DNA of 64,000 nucleotides from Lysobacter sp. FW306-1B-D06B. Lineage in GTDB: Bacteria > Pseudomonadota > Gammaproteobacteria > Xanthomonadales > Xanthomonadaceae. The stretch covers positions 3,038,001-3,102,000 of the forward strand of contig NZ_CP151802.1 of the NCBI RefSeq assembly GCF_038446665.1, in the 5' to 3' direction. Positions 13,449 through 22,188 of this stretch are shown here, in pieces; position 1 is the first letter of the stretch, and every line of letters begins with the position of its first letter. The position numbers were made by a program, and so were the translations under genes. Under the pieces are notes generated by a model. It had not been told where the DNA came from. It saw nothing but the letters and a program-made list of their open reading frames with translations, and did no database searches.

Positions 13449-13976
13449 TCAGTCGTGCTTGGCCACGACCACCAGCGCCGGGCGCAGGAGGCGTTCGTTC
13501 AGCAGCCAGCCCTTCTGGTAGACCTGAACCACGTTGCCCGGCGCGTGGCCGGCGGCCTCCACCATGCTCATCGCCTGGTGCTTGTCCGGGTCGAACGGCT
13601 GGCCGACCGGATCGACCATCACCAGGCCGTTGTCGCCGGCCACCTTCAGCAGCTGGCGCAGCGTGAGCTCCATGCCTTCGCGCAGATGCGCGGCGGTATC
13701 GGCCTGCACGGCCAGTCCGGCCTCGAGGCTGTCGATCACCGGCAGCAGTTCGCCCAGCAGGCGTTCGTTGGCGAACTTGCGCGCCATGTCGACCTCGCGC
13801 GCCATGCGCTTGCGCTGGTTCTCCAGCTCGGCGCGCTCGCGCAGCGTGTCCTCGCGCAGTTGCGCGAGTTCGGCCTGGGCGGCCTCGAGCTGGGCGGCGA
13901 GCGAGGCGTCGGCTTCATCGCCGGGGGCCGTGTCGGGGGTCTGATTGGGTTCGCCGGAAGTGGTACTGGCAGTCAT
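13449..13976 (-). CDS. grpE: Nucleotide exchange factor GrpE
   Basis: 175 residues. It releases ADP from DnaK. A variable acidic N-terminus is followed by a long coiled coil (about 25-85, with [25 protein letters not shown] split by RKRMAREVD) and the beta domain with [17 protein letters not shown] and [23 protein letters not shown]. Two upstream in-frame starts exist, but only the ATG at 13976 has GGAG at proper distance, so I chose it. First gene after the sigma-32 promoter at 14049-14076. Confidence 0.95.
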   Translation of the reverse strand: MTASTTSGEPNQTPDTAPGDEADASLAAQLEAAQAELAQLREDTLRERAELENQRKRMAREVDMARKFANERLLGELLPVIDSLEAGLAVQADTAAHLREGMELTLRQLLKVAGDNGLVMVDPVGQPFDPDKHQAMSMVEAAGHAPGNVVQVYQKGWLLNERLLRPALVVVAKHD

Positions 13977-14048
13977 GCGGTGCTCCATCCCTGCGCCAAG
14001 GGCGCTCAAACAATGCGGAAAACCGCGCTCAAAGGCGCGTCAGGGCAG

Positions 14049-14076
14049 CAATGGGGCCTGCCTTCGCGCTTTCAAG
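14049..14076 (-). promoter_or_regulatory. Sigma-32 (heat-shock) promoter of grpE-dnaK-dnaJ
   Basis: On the minus strand, CTTGAAA (14076-14070), a 13-bp spacer and CCCCATTG (14056-14049). This is nearly the consensus CTTGAAA-N13-17-CCCCATNT for RpoH. It lies in the hrcA-grpE gap, 73 bp before the grpE ATG. No CIRCE inverted repeat is visible there. Confidence 0.85.
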
Positions 14077-14143
14077 CCGGCTCAGGGGTAGACGATCAGG
14101 ACAAGGCGGGCCGGCCAGCGCCGGGGGCGCTCGGGACGGTGGC

Positions 14144-15196
14144 TCAGGAATCCGGGTGCAGCGCCGCGCCCAGCGCGTCCGCGGCGGCCTGCACCACCGG
14201 GATCACGCGCTCGTAGGCCATGCGGGTCGGGCCGATCACGCCCAGCACGCCCAGCACCGTGCCGCTGCCGGCCGCAACATAGGGCGCCGTCACCAGCGAC
14301 ATGCCCTCCAGCGGCGCCAGCCCCGTTTCCTCGCCGATGAAAATGCGAACGCCGGGCGCCTGCACGGTGCGCTCCAGCAGTTGGAGGATCTCGCGCTTGC
14401 GGGAGAAGGCTTCGAACAGGTCGCGCAGGCGGTCCAGGTCGGCCAGCTCCTGTACGCCCATCAGCCGGGTCTGGCCGGCCAGCACCATGTCGTCGCCGCC
14501 GGGTGCGAGCGCCTGTTCGGCCAGTTCGACCGACTGGGCCAGCAGCACCTGCATCTCGCTCTGCGCGCTGCGCAGCTCGTGGACCAGCGTGGCGCGGATG
14601 TCCGCCACCGTGCGTCCGGCGAAATGCGCATTGAGGTAGTTGGCCACGCGCTCCAGCTCGCTTGCATCGAAGGGCCGCCGCGTCAGCACGATGCGGTTCT
14701 GCACTTCGTTGTCGGCGAAGACGAGGATGGCCAGCACGCGGGCGCCGTCCAAAGGCACGAAGTCGATGCGGCGGAAGGCGAACTGCTCGCGCCGCGGAAC
14801 GCTGACCACGCCGACGAAATGGGTCATTGCCGACAGCAGCTCCGACGCACTGCCCAGCAGGGCCTGCGTACCGGAGCCGGTGGGCAGCTCTCCGCGCAGG
14901 CGCGCCATTTCGGACTCCGGCAACGGTCGGACCTGCAGCAGCGAATCGACGAAGAGCCGGTAGCCCTGTGGTGTCGGCACCCGCCCTGCCGAGGCGTGCG
15001 GCGCACTGAGCAGCCCCGCGTCCTCCAGGTCGGCGAGGATGTTGCGGATCGTCGCCGGGCTCACGTCCAGCCCCGCATGCCGCGCCAGCGTCTGCGAGCC
15101 CACCGGCTCACCGCTGCGGATGTAGCGACCGATCAGGGTCCGCAGCAATTGGCGTGCGCGCGGGTCGAGGCTGGGATCGGCGGGTTTGCGGCTCAT
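14144..15196 (-). CDS. hrcA: Heat-inducible transcription repressor HrcA
   Basis: 350 residues. It is the repressor that binds CIRCE elements. The N-terminal winged helix includes SGEPVGSQTLARHAGLDVSPATIRN and ADLEDAGLLSAPHASAGRVPTPQGYRLFVD (residues 31-86), followed by the GAF-like dimerisation region and IFIGEETGLAPLEGMSLVTAPY. It is first in the hrcA-grpE-dnaK-dnaJ block. I found no TTAGCACTC-N9-GAGTGCTAA in the window, so its targets (probably groESL) lie elsewhere. Confidence 0.96.
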   Translation of the reverse strand: MSRKPADPSLDPRARQLLRTLIGRYIRSGEPVGSQTLARHAGLDVSPATIRNILADLEDAGLLSAPHASAGRVPTPQGYRLFVDSLLQVRPLPESEMARLRGELPTGSGTQALLGSASELLSAMTHFVGVVSVPRREQFAFRRIDFVPLDGARVLAILVFADNEVQNRIVLTRRPFDASELERVANYLNAHFAGRTVADIRATLVHELRSAQSEMQVLLAQSVELAEQALAPGGDDMVLAGQTRLMGVQELADLDRLRDLFEAFSRKREILQLLERTVQAPGVRIFIGEETGLAPLEGMSLVTAPYVAAGSGTVLGVLGVIGPTRMAYERVIPVVQAAADALGAALHPDS

Positions 15197-15240
15197 GTAG
15201 GCGATATAGGCCGGCGCCGGCAGCGACGCAAGTCGGGGGC

Positions 15241-15328
15241 GGGAATCGGGAATTCGGGAATTCGGGAATTCGGGAATTCGGGATTCGGGATTCGGGATTC
15301 GGGATTCGGGATTCGGGATTCGGGATTC
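15241..15328. repeat. Tandem array of GGGAATTC / GGGATTC units
   Basis: One GGGAATC, four GGGAATTC (8 bp) and seven GGGATTC (7 bp) units in unbroken tandem. It lies in the 399-bp gap between hrcA and recN (15197-15595), which otherwise holds only REP-like units and no gene. Loose copies of the same 7-mer occur at 11292-11404, near 17265-17282 and near 17483-17500. Confidence 0.95.
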
Positions 15329-15348
15329 GGGAAAGCGTCTCCGAAGCC

Positions 15349-15430
15349 GTCATCCCGGCGAAGGCCGGGACCCAGGCCCGCACCCTCGCAGCCACGAGGT
15401 CGTCATCCCCGCGAAGGCGGGGATCCAACT
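15349..15430. repeat. Two direct REP-like units
   Basis: GTCATCCCGGCGAAGGCCGG at 15349 and GTCATCCCCGCGAAGGCGGG at 15402, in the same orientation, each with an internal CCSGC/GCSGG hairpin. Same family as the unit at 3298. Confidence 0.85.
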
Positions 15431-15595
15431 GTCCGATCCATCACACCCTCCGTCGAGCGCGACACGCCGTCGCCGTGATGACGCCTTCGTCGGGCCAGCA
15501 CAAAGCGGCACCCATCCCGAATCCCACCAATCTCCGCCCCTGAGACGCCCCACCGCTATCAAGCCGCAACCCACACAGGGCACAATCGCGGTCCG

Positions 15596-17263
15596 ATGCT
15601 CGTCCACCTTTCCCTCAAGCAATTCGCCGTCGTCAGCGAGGCCGAACTCGGCTTCGGGCCCGGCCTGACCGTCATCTCCGGCGAGACCGGCGCCGGCAAG
15701 TCGCTGCTCGTCGATGCGCTGGGCCTGATCTCCGGCCTGCGCGCCGACAGCGGCGTGGTCCGCCACGGCGCCGACCGCGCCGAACTGGTCGCCGAATTCG
15801 CCCTCCACGACGTCCCGCTCGCCGCCGCCTGGCTGCGCGAAAACGAACTCGACGAGGACGAGGCCTGCCAGATCCGCCGCGTGATCCGCGCCGATGGCGG
15901 TTCGCGCGCCTGGGTCAACGGGCGTCCGGTGACCTTGGGCCAGCTCGGCGAACTGGCCGCGCTGCTGGTGGAGATCCACGGCCAGCACGAACACCAGGCC
16001 CTGCTCTCACGCCCCAGCCAGCTCGCCCTGCTCGACGCCTTCGGCCGTACCGACGCCGAGCGCCGCGCGGTCGAAACCGCTGCCGCCCGCTGGAATGCCC
16101 TGCTCGCGGAGCGCGATGCGCTGTCCGCCCAGGGCGACGTCTCCGATCGCATCGACTGGCTGGAGCACCAGCACGCCGAACTCGATCGCGAGGAACTCGA
16201 ACCCGAGTCCATCGCACGTTTGCAGGCCGACCACCGCCGCCATGCGCACGCCGCCGGCCTGATCGCCGCCTGCGACGGCGCGTTCGCCCAACTCGGCGGC
16301 GAGGAAGGCCCGTCGCTGTCGCGCAATCTCCAGCATGTGCGCTCGGACCTGCAGCGCGTGGCCGAACACGAACCCCGCCTGTCCGAAGTCGACGCAATGC
16401 TCGACGCGGCCGCGATCCAGGTGGACGAGGCGCTGGCGCTGCTGGACCGCGTTCGCAGCGACCTGGACCTGGACCCCTCCGCATTCGAAGCGATCGAACA
16501 TCGCATCGGCCGCCTGCACGAGCTGGCGCGCAAGCACCGCGTCACGCCCGAACAACTGGCCGCCCAACGCGACGCCATCGCCACCGAGCTCGACGCCCTG
16601 CGCGGCGCCGGCGTGCGCCTGGTCAAGCTGGACGGCGAGATCGACGCCGCCCGCCGCGCCTGGCGCGAAGTCGCCGACGTGCTGAGCGCGCGCCGTCGCG
16701 ACGCCGCCGCGCACCTGGCCGGCAGCACCACCGCCCTGATCGCCGAACTGGGCATGGGCGGCGGACGTTTCGACGTCGTCCTGGAACCGCAGGACGGCGA
16801 CCGTCCCGATCCGCAGGGCGCCGAGCGCGTGGAATTCATGGTCGCCGCCAACCCCGGCCAGCCAGCCCGCCCGCTGCGCAAGGTGGCCTCGGGCGGCGAA
16901 CTGTCGCGCATCTCGCTGGCCATCGAAGTGGCCGCGCTGGGCCTGGATACCGTGGCGACGATGGTGTTCGACGAGGTCGACACCGGCATCGGCGGCGCGG
17001 TGGCCGAAATCGTCGGCCAGAAGCTGCGTGCGCTGGGCGCGACCCGCCAGGTGCTGTGCGTGACCCATCTGCCGCAGGTGGCCGCACAGGGCCACGCGCA
17101 CTATCGCGTGAGCAAGGCCGCCAGCGAAGGCGTCACCCAGAGCGCCGTGCAGTCGCTCAACGCCAAGCAGCGCGAGGAAGAACTGGCGCGCATGCTCGGC
17201 GGCGTCGAACTCACGCGCGAGGCGCGTGCGGCGGCGAAGCGGTTGCTGGCGGATGTGGTTTGA
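15596..17263 (+). CDS. recN: DNA repair protein RecN
   Basis: 555 residues. It is an SMC-like ATPase in double-strand-break repair. The Walker A motif is TVISGETGAGKSLLVDAL (residues 25-42). A central coiled coil spans about 150-370. The ABC signature KVASGGELSRISLAIEV precedes the Walker B segment TMVFDEVDTGIGG. The CVTHLPQVAAQ motif follows. RecN sits beside hrcA as in other xanthomonads. A LexA site was not identified in its repeat-rich upstream region. Confidence 0.96.
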   Translation: MLVHLSLKQFAVVSEAELGFGPGLTVISGETGAGKSLLVDALGLISGLRADSGVVRHGADRAELVAEFALHDVPLAAAWLRENELDEDEACQIRRVIRADGGSRAWVNGRPVTLGQLGELAALLVEIHGQHEHQALLSRPSQLALLDAFGRTDAERRAVETAAARWNALLAERDALSAQGDVSDRIDWLEHQHAELDREELEPESIARLQADHRRHAHAAGLIAACDGAFAQLGGEEGPSLSRNLQHVRSDLQRVAEHEPRLSEVDAMLDAAAIQVDEALALLDRVRSDLDLDPSAFEAIEHRIGRLHELARKHRVTPEQLAAQRDAIATELDALRGAGVRLVKLDGEIDAARRAWREVADVLSARRRDAAAHLAGSTTALIAELGMGGGRFDVVLEPQDGDRPDPQGAERVEFMVAANPGQPARPLRKVASGGELSRISLAIEVAALGLDTVATMVFDEVDTGIGGAVAEIVGQKLRALGATRQVLCVTHLPQVAAQGHAHYRVSKAASEGVTQSAVQSLNAKQREEELARMLGGVELTREARAAAKRLLADVV

Positions 17264-17307
17264 AGCGGGATTCGGGATTCGGAGCAAGGCTGCGCCATGT
17301 TGACTCC

Positions 17308-17407
17308 GTCATTCCCGCGGAGGCGGGAATCCATGCGTCCGCCACAATTCCGGCCTACTGCGACGTTGACGCACGCGAGCCTGGATCCCCGCCTTCGCGG
17401 GGATGAC
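17308..17407. repeat. Inverted REP-like doublet after recN
   Basis: GTCATTCCCGCGGAGGCGGG at 17308 and, in opposite orientation, TGGATCCCCGCCTTCGCGGG from 17382 to 17407. This is the paired arrangement also seen at 59040-59138. Confidence 0.85.
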
Positions 17408-17435
17408 ATCCTCAAACGTAGGATTCACTTGCGCA

Positions 17436-17470
17436 CATGAAAAAGCCCGCCGATGGCGGGCTTTTTCATG
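17436..17470. terminator. Bidirectional rho-independent terminator between recN and fur
   Basis: A perfect 16-bp inverted repeat, CATGAAAAAGCCCGCC, then GAT, then its complement. The A-run and T-run flank the GC stem, so it can terminate both the converging recN and fur transcripts. Confidence 0.93.
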
Positions 17471-17510
17471 CGCTTGCCAATCCCGAATCCCGAATATCCA
17501 ATCCCGGCCT

Positions 17511-17912
17511 TCAGCGCTTCTTCCGCACGTACAACACGAGCGAATGCTCCTCGATGTCGTACCCGTGCTTGGCGGCGATCTTGCGCTGCAGCTCCTCGAT
17601 CTCCGGGCTTTCGAACTCGATGATCTTGCCGCTGTCCACGTCGACCATGTGGTCGTGATGGTGGCCGCGGTCCAGTTCGTACACGGACTGGCCGGCTTCG
17701 AAGTTGTGCTTGAGCACCAGGCCCGCCGCCTCGAACTGCGTCAGCACGCGGTACACCGTGGCCAGGCCGATGTCCTCGCCATGCTCCAGGAGATGGCGGT
17801 AGATGTCTTCGGCGGTCATGTGCCGCGGCTTGGACTGCTCCAGCAGCTCCAGGATCCGCATGCGCGGATGGGTGACCTTGAGACCGGCCTTGCGGAGTTC
17901 TTGCGATTCCAT
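17511..17912 (-). CDS. fur: Ferric uptake regulator Fur
   Basis: 133 residues. It is an iron-responsive repressor. The winged helix (residues 1-82) includes KVTHPRMRILELLE and AEDIYRHL, with GLATVYRVLTQFEAAGLV as recognition region. The metal-binding HHHDHMVDVDSGKIIEFESPEIE segment follows at about residue 88. The C-terminal Cys pairs of some Fur proteins are absent, as is common. It is divergent from bamE, the arrangement known for fur-omlA in Xanthomonas. Confidence 0.96.
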   Translation of the reverse strand: MESQELRKAGLKVTHPRMRILELLEQSKPRHMTAEDIYRHLLEHGEDIGLATVYRVLTQFEAAGLVLKHNFEAGQSVYELDRGHHHDHMVDVDSGKIIEFESPEIEELQRKIAAKHGYDIEEHSLVLYVRKKR

Positions 17913-17991
17913 GATGGTCCCTCAACGGTGCGGCGCGACCGGTGGCGCCGGAACGGCGGATGAACACGGCCGACTGGGCCGGGCTCCTCGC

Positions 17992-18019
17992 TTGGTGGAT
18001 TCGTCCTTCAGTGTATCAT
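17992..18019 (+). promoter_or_regulatory. Probable bamE promoter
   Basis: TTGGTG (17992-17997), a 16-bp spacer and TATCAT (18014-18019), 31 bp before the bamE ATG. A sigma-70-type match in the fur-bamE divergent gap; not proven. Confidence 0.45.
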
Positions 18020-18049
18020 CGCGACGTTATCCGCCCGTCGCAGACCCCG

Positions 18050-18460
18050 ATGCCGAAGCACACGACGTACAAGCTCCTGCTGGTCCTTTCCATCGCCATG
18101 GTCACCGGCGGCTGCGGCATCCTCTATAAGCAGCCGATCTACCAGGGCAACCTGCTGGAGAAGGCGAACGTCGACCAGCTGCAGACCGGCATGAGCAAGC
18201 AGCAGGTCACGCTCCTGCTGGGCTCGCCGTCGATCGAGGATCCGTTCCACCACGATCGCTGGGACTACGCCAGCACCCAGCGCACCGACCGCCGCGGCCG
18301 CACCGAGAAGAAGAACCTCACGCTGTGGTTCGAGAACGACAGCCTGACGAAGTGGGAAGGCGACTACTTCCCCGAGCAGGACGAGCAGCTGGCCAAGCAG
18401 ACCGTCAAGCAGTTCGGCCGCAACCTGCCGAAGGAAAAGGACAAGCGCCGCGGCCGCTGA
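18050..18460 (+). CDS. bamE: Outer membrane protein assembly factor BamE (OmlA/SmpA)
   Basis: 136 residues. It is a lipoprotein of the BAM complex that inserts beta-barrel proteins. The signal peptide KLLLVLSIAMVTGGCG ends in a lipobox-like TGGC. The SmpA/OmlA domain carries NLLEKANVDQLQTGMSKQQV, LLGSPSIEDPF, RWDYAST and LTLWFENDSLTKWEGD. The frame is open upstream, but the ATG at 18050 gives the signal peptide. It ends before a strong terminator at 18488. Confidence 0.94.
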   Translation: MPKHTTYKLLLVLSIAMVTGGCGILYKQPIYQGNLLEKANVDQLQTGMSKQQVTLLLGSPSIEDPFHHDRWDYASTQRTDRRGRTEKKNLTLWFENDSLTKWEGDYFPEQDEQLAKQTVKQFGRNLPKEKDKRRGR

Positions 18461-18487
18461 CCGGTCGCGCCGCTGCCCTACACGAAA

Positions 18488-18515
18488 CCCCGGCTACGGC
18501 CGGGGTTTTGTTTTG
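18488..18515 (+). terminator. Rho-independent terminator after bamE
   Basis: CCCCGGC (18488-18494), a TACG loop and GCCGGGG (18499-18505), followed by TTTTGTTTTGG. The hairpin reaches into the 3' end of the converging rnfH gene. Confidence 0.9.
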
Positions 18516-18763
18516 GACTCCGCGCGACGCCGCCGCGCATCCTTGGGATCGGCCTGTAACGCACGCAGCAGTTCCAGCCGGTCGCCGTCGTGGAGCACCG
18601 TGTCGGGCGCCACGCGCACGCCGAACACCGCATGGCCCACCGTGCCGTCGTCGTCGCCCCATCCCGTCGCCGCGAGCGCCTGCGCGACGGTCGCGCCATC
18701 GGGCAGCTCCAGACTCACGGCCTCGAATCGCCGCGGCCAGGCGCGGACGACTTCGATCCTCAC
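18494..18763 (-). CDS. rnfH: RnfH family ubiquitin-like protein
   Basis: 89 residues from a GTG that overlaps the ratA stop (GTGA). RnfH proteins are small ubiquitin-fold proteins paired with RatA; their role is not settled. The beginning is [21 protein letters not shown], then DGATVAQALAATGW, with AVFGVRVAPDTVLHDGDRLELLRAL typical of the family. The tail is Arg/Lys-rich. The last codons overlap the bamE terminator on the other strand. Confidence 0.85.
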   Translation of the reverse strand: MRIEVVRAWPRRFEAVSLELPDGATVAQALAATGWGDDDGTVGHAVFGVRVAPDTVLHDGDRLELLRALQADPKDARRRRAESKTKPRP

Positions 18764-19194
18764 GCGTCTTCCCCCCGGTCGGCCACGCGTACGAAGTCGT
18801 CGACCATGCGATCGGCCAGTCCCTGGAAGCCCACCGCCATGGCCGGCCCCAGCAGTTTCACCTTCGGCTCGAAGGTCAGCGTCAGCGTGACCTTGCACGC
18901 CGATTCGTCCAGGGCGTGGAACTCCCAGCGTCCGCCCAGGCTCTGGAACGGCCCGTCGATCAGCTTCAGGTCGATGTGGTGCGGCGGGCTGGACGTGTTC
19001 TCGGTGACGAACCACGTGCGCAACGCACCAAAGCCGATATCGAGCCGAGCGACCATCCGGTTCTCGCCCTCCTCCAGCACCTGCGAGCCTTCACACCAGG
19101 CGAAACGGCGTGGATAGGCGGCCACGTCGTTGACCAGCGCGAACATGCGCGCGGCGGAGTGCTCGACGAGGGCGGAACGGCGGATGGTCTGCAT
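18760..19194 (-). CDS. ratA: RatA family toxin / START-domain coenzyme Q-binding protein
   Basis: 144 residues. It belongs to the polyketide cyclase/START family (YfjG, RatA; related to Coq10). It starts [28 protein letters not shown] and contains [12 protein letters not shown] and a central [13 protein letters not shown] strand. E. coli RatA was described as blocking 70S assembly, while Coq10-like members bind ubiquinone; which applies here cannot be told. It is divergent from smpB and followed by rnfH, the usual gammaproteobacterial order. Confidence 0.88.
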   Translation of the reverse strand: MQTIRRSALVEHSAARMFALVNDVAAYPRRFAWCEGSQVLEEGENRMVARLDIGFGALRTWFVTENTSSPPHHIDLKLIDGPFQSLGGRWEFHALDESACKVTLTLTFEPKVKLLGPAMAVGFQGLADRMVDDFVRVADRGEDA

Positions 19195-19255
19195 GCGGCG
19201 GGGTCCGAAGGCCTGGTGTCGCGCGCGAGCCCCGCTTTTCGGGGACAATGGCGCG

Positions 19256-19768
19256 ATGTCCAAGAATTCCAACAACAAGACTGGCAAGGATAAGGGAAAG
19301 GGCGCCGCTGGCGGCACCATCGCGCTCAACAAGCGCGCCCGTCACGAGTACCAGCTCGAAGAGAAGTTCGAGGCCGGCCTGGCCCTGCAGGGCTGGGAGC
19401 TGAAAGCCATCCGCGCCGGCCGCGCCAACATCGTCGACGCCTACGCCGTCGTGCTCCACGGCGAGCTGTTCCTGATCGGCGCGCAGATCACGCCGCTGAT
19501 CTCCGCCTCGACCCACGTCGTCGCCAACGACCGCCGCACCCGCAAGCTGCTGCTGCACCGGCACGAGATCGACAACCTCGTCGGCCGCATCCAGCGCGAC
19601 GGCTACACCGTGGTGCCCACCGCGTTGTACTGGAAGGGCAACAAGGTCAAGGCCGAAGTCGCGCTCGCCAAGGGCAAGCAGGCGCACGACAAGCGCGAGG
19701 CGAGCAAGGAACGCGACTGGCAGCGCGAGAAGCAGCGCGTGATGCGCAAGCACAACAAAGATGCTTGA
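19256..19768 (+). CDS. smpB: SsrA-binding protein SmpB
   Basis: 170 residues. It is required for tmRNA action in ribosome rescue. The core includes [60 protein letters not shown] and the basic tail [23 protein letters not shown], which folds in the ribosome mRNA channel. The start is the ATG at 19256, chosen over an upstream frame that lies antisense to ratA. Its partner RNA ssrA is 3.8 kb downstream. Confidence 0.96.
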   Translation: MSKNSNNKTGKDKGKGAAGGTIALNKRARHEYQLEEKFEAGLALQGWELKAIRAGRANIVDAYAVVLHGELFLIGAQITPLISASTHVVANDRRTRKLLLHRHEIDNLVGRIQRDGYTVVPTALYWKGNKVKAEVALAKGKQAHDKREASKERDWQREKQRVMRKHNKDA

Positions 19769-19774
19769 TCCGAG

Positions 19775-19797
19775 CCCCTCTCCCACCGGGAGAGGGG
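19775..19797. terminator. Perfect 10-bp hairpin after smpB
   Basis: CCCCTCTCCC, ACC, GGGAGAGGGG. There is no long T-run, but the position directly after smpB and before the converging kinase gene suggests a terminator. The same CCCCTCTCC core recurs at 34641. A REP-like half unit lies at 19873-19896. Confidence 0.6.
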
Positions 19798-19919
19798 TTG
19801 GCGGCGAAGTGTTGCGGGCCCGGGTCGCCGGAACGGTGATTGGAGGCTCCGTCCACCGACGGGAACGTCCGCGATTCCCGCTTTCACGGGAATGACGAGC
19901 CACAGGTCGTGAGCGTTAC

Positions 19920-22124
19920 CTACTCCCCCAGCTTCTCCCGCGGCAGCGTGAACCAGAACGTCGCGCCCTTCCCCACCTCGCCTACCGCACGGATGCTGCC
20001 GCCGTGGCGTTCGACGATGCGCTTGACCGACGCCAGGCCAATGCCGTGCCCGGCGAAGTCGTCGTTGTGGTGCAGCCGCTGGAACGGCCGAAACAGCTTG
20101 TCGACGTAGGCCTGCGAGAAGCCCGCGCCGTTGTCGCGCACGAAATACTCCAGCCCCTGCTCCGTCGGCACGGCGCCGAACTCGATGCGCGCATCGAGCC
20201 GATCACGCGTGAACTTCCACGCGTTGCCGAGCAGATTGCCCAGCAGGTTGCGCAGCAACGGCGCATCGCCGATCACGAACAACTCCGGCTGGATCTCCAC
20301 CTCGACCTGCCGCCGGCTGTCGCCCACGCGCAGCTCCTCGATCACCTCGCCCGCCAGTCGGCTCAGGTCCACGCGCTCCAGGCGCAGTTCGCCGCGGCTC
20401 ACGCGCGACATCTTCAGCAGCGCGTCGATCAGCTCGCCCATGCGCCCGGCGGCGCGGCGCACGCGCACGAGGTACGAGCGCCCCGTCTCGTCCATGCCGG
20501 TCGTATGGCGCTCGATCAGGATGCGGCTGAAGCCGTCGATCGCCCGCAGCGGCGCGCGCAGATCGTGCGAGACGCTGTAGGCGAACGCCTCCAGTTCCTG
20601 GTTGGCCTGGCTCAGCTCGCGCGTACGCAACGCCACGCGCGCCTCCAGGGTGCGGTTGAGTGCATGCACGCGCGCTTCGGCGCGCAGGCGCTCGGTGACG
20701 TCTTCCACCTGCACCAGCCCGGCGATGTCCTGCCCCACGTTGCCCGGCACCGGCGAATAGGTCAGCTGCGCCTGGCGCGGCTCGCCGCCTTCGCGATGCA
20801 GCCGTCGCGTGGCGCGGTGCACGCCCTGCGCGTCGGTGGTGCCCTGCCCGTGCGCGATCATCTCCGGCTCGTCGCTCTCGAACAGCCCGTCGAAGCGCCG
20901 CCCTTCCAGCGCTTCGGGCGTGAGGCCGACGATGCTCGCCAGTGCGGGATTGGCCTCGACGATGTGGCCCTCGCTGTCGAGCAGCGCCTTGCCGATCGCC
21001 GAATAGCGCATCGCGCTGCGAAAGCGCTGCTCGCTGCGACGAAAGTCTTCCGTCATGCGCACGGCGATCCGGTACGCCTGCGCCTCGGTGCGGGCGAGCA
21101 TCCACGCGATGGCATACAACAGCAGCGAGGAGAACAGCCCCAGCGCCAGCAAATTCTGCAGGCCCTGAAGGCGCGGCGCCGCCACCGCCAGTGGCGGCGA
21201 TTCGAACTCCACGCGCCAGTGCCGGCCGTACAGTTCGAAGGTGCTGTCGTGGCGGAATGCCGGCGGCGGACGATCACGCGGCGCGTAGGTGGCGAACAGC
21301 AGACGGTTCTCGCCATCGGTGGCGTCGAACACGCGGAAGTGGTTTTCGTTGCGCATCGCGCCCAGCGCATTGCGCACGAAGCCGTCCATGCGCACCGGCA
21401 CGTACACCCAGCCCTGGATTTCCGCGCGTCGATTGGTGACCGTCGCCGGCCGGGCGCCGCCGCGGTACACCGGCAGGTACAGCAGCAGTCCGGTGCTGCG
21501 CAGCGGACCGTCCTGGATGAGGTGCACCGGCCCCGACAACGTGGCGTTGCCGCTTTCCATCGCCCGCGTCATGGCCTGGTTGCGGATGGGCTCGGAGTAC
21601 ATGTCGAAGCCGATCGCCCCGACGTTGGCCGGCGTCTTCGGCTCCAGGTAGAGGATCGGCCCGTAATCGCGGCGTTGCCCGCGCGGCCAGACTTCCAGCA
21701 TGCCGTGGCCGGCCTCGCGCCACTCCAGTTGCAGATCCGCCAGGCGCGTGGCGGGCACGAACTCGGCGAACCCCAAGCCGACCATGCCCGGGAAGCGCCG
21801 CTGCAGATCCATGCCATCCACGTACGCCTGCCATTGCACCGGCGACGGCCGCGGTCGCGTCACCGAGGCGAACATCGACACGCCGCCGCGCGCCACCAAC
21901 TCGTACTTGGTCATGCCCTGGCGCAGCAGCTCGGTGACCTCGGCGGTCTTGCTGATGAACTCCGCCTCGGCCGCACGCAGCTCGCGTTCGCGCGCCGCAC
22001 GCCATGCCGTGAACACCAGCACCAGCGAGCCCACGAGCACGATCAGCGCGAGCAGATATCCGCGACGCGGCGAGAGTTCGGACAGGTCGGGCGTGCGGAC
22101 TTCGCGAACGGCCTCGGGGCTCAT
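19920..22124 (-). CDS. CHASE-PAS sensor histidine kinase
   Basis: 734 residues. Membrane segments at about 20-41 and 327-345 bound a periplasmic CHASE domain (YVDGMDLQRRFPGMVGLGFAE). PAS domain at about 370-490 (YSAIGKALLDSEGHIVEANPAL), then a coiled coil, then a HisKA box AYSVSHDLRAPLRAIDGFS with His520. The HATPase domain has NLLGNAWKFT, YFVRDNGAGFS and GHGIGLASVKRIVERHGG. It resembles phytochrome-like and light/cytokinin-type CHASE kinases in layout; the ligand is unknown. No response regulator is adjacent. An ATG 51 bp upstream is also possible. Confidence 0.88.
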   Translation of the reverse strand: MSPEAVREVRTPDLSELSPRRGYLLALIVLVGSLVLVFTAWRAARERELRAAEAEFISKTAEVTELLRQGMTKYELVARGGVSMFASVTRPRPSPVQWQAYVDGMDLQRRFPGMVGLGFAEFVPATRLADLQLEWREAGHGMLEVWPRGQRRDYGPILYLEPKTPANVGAIGFDMYSEPIRNQAMTRAMESGNATLSGPVHLIQDGPLRSTGLLLYLPVYRGGARPATVTNRRAEIQGWVYVPVRMDGFVRNALGAMRNENHFRVFDATDGENRLLFATYAPRDRPPPAFRHDSTFELYGRHWRVEFESPPLAVAAPRLQGLQNLLALGLFSSLLLYAIAWMLARTEAQAYRIAVRMTEDFRRSEQRFRSAMRYSAIGKALLDSEGHIVEANPALASIVGLTPEALEGRRFDGLFESDEPEMIAHGQGTTDAQGVHRATRRLHREGGEPRQAQLTYSPVPGNVGQDIAGLVQVEDVTERLRAEARVHALNRTLEARVALRTRELSQANQELEAFAYSVSHDLRAPLRAIDGFSRILIERHTTGMDETGRSYLVRVRRAAGRMGELIDALLKMSRVSRGELRLERVDLSRLAGEVIEELRVGDSRRQVEVEIQPELFVIGDAPLLRNLLGNLLGNAWKFTRDRLDARIEFGAVPTEQGLEYFVRDNGAGFSQAYVDKLFRPFQRLHHNDDFAGHGIGLASVKRIVERHGGSIRAVGEVGKGATFWFTLPREKLGE

Positions 22125-22188
22125 GCCGCCAGCATACAGGGCCGAGACTTCCTCGCATTCAGCCCGGTCCGGCACCCGCCGCGCCCGG

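Noticed and set aside
15241..15328. CRISPR-like array
   Set aside because: Units are 7-8 bp in direct contact with no spacers; it is a simple tandem repeat.
13328..15595. CIRCE operator for HrcA
   Set aside because: No TTAGCACTC-N9-GAGTGCTAA or close match in the gaps before hrcA, grpE or dnaK.
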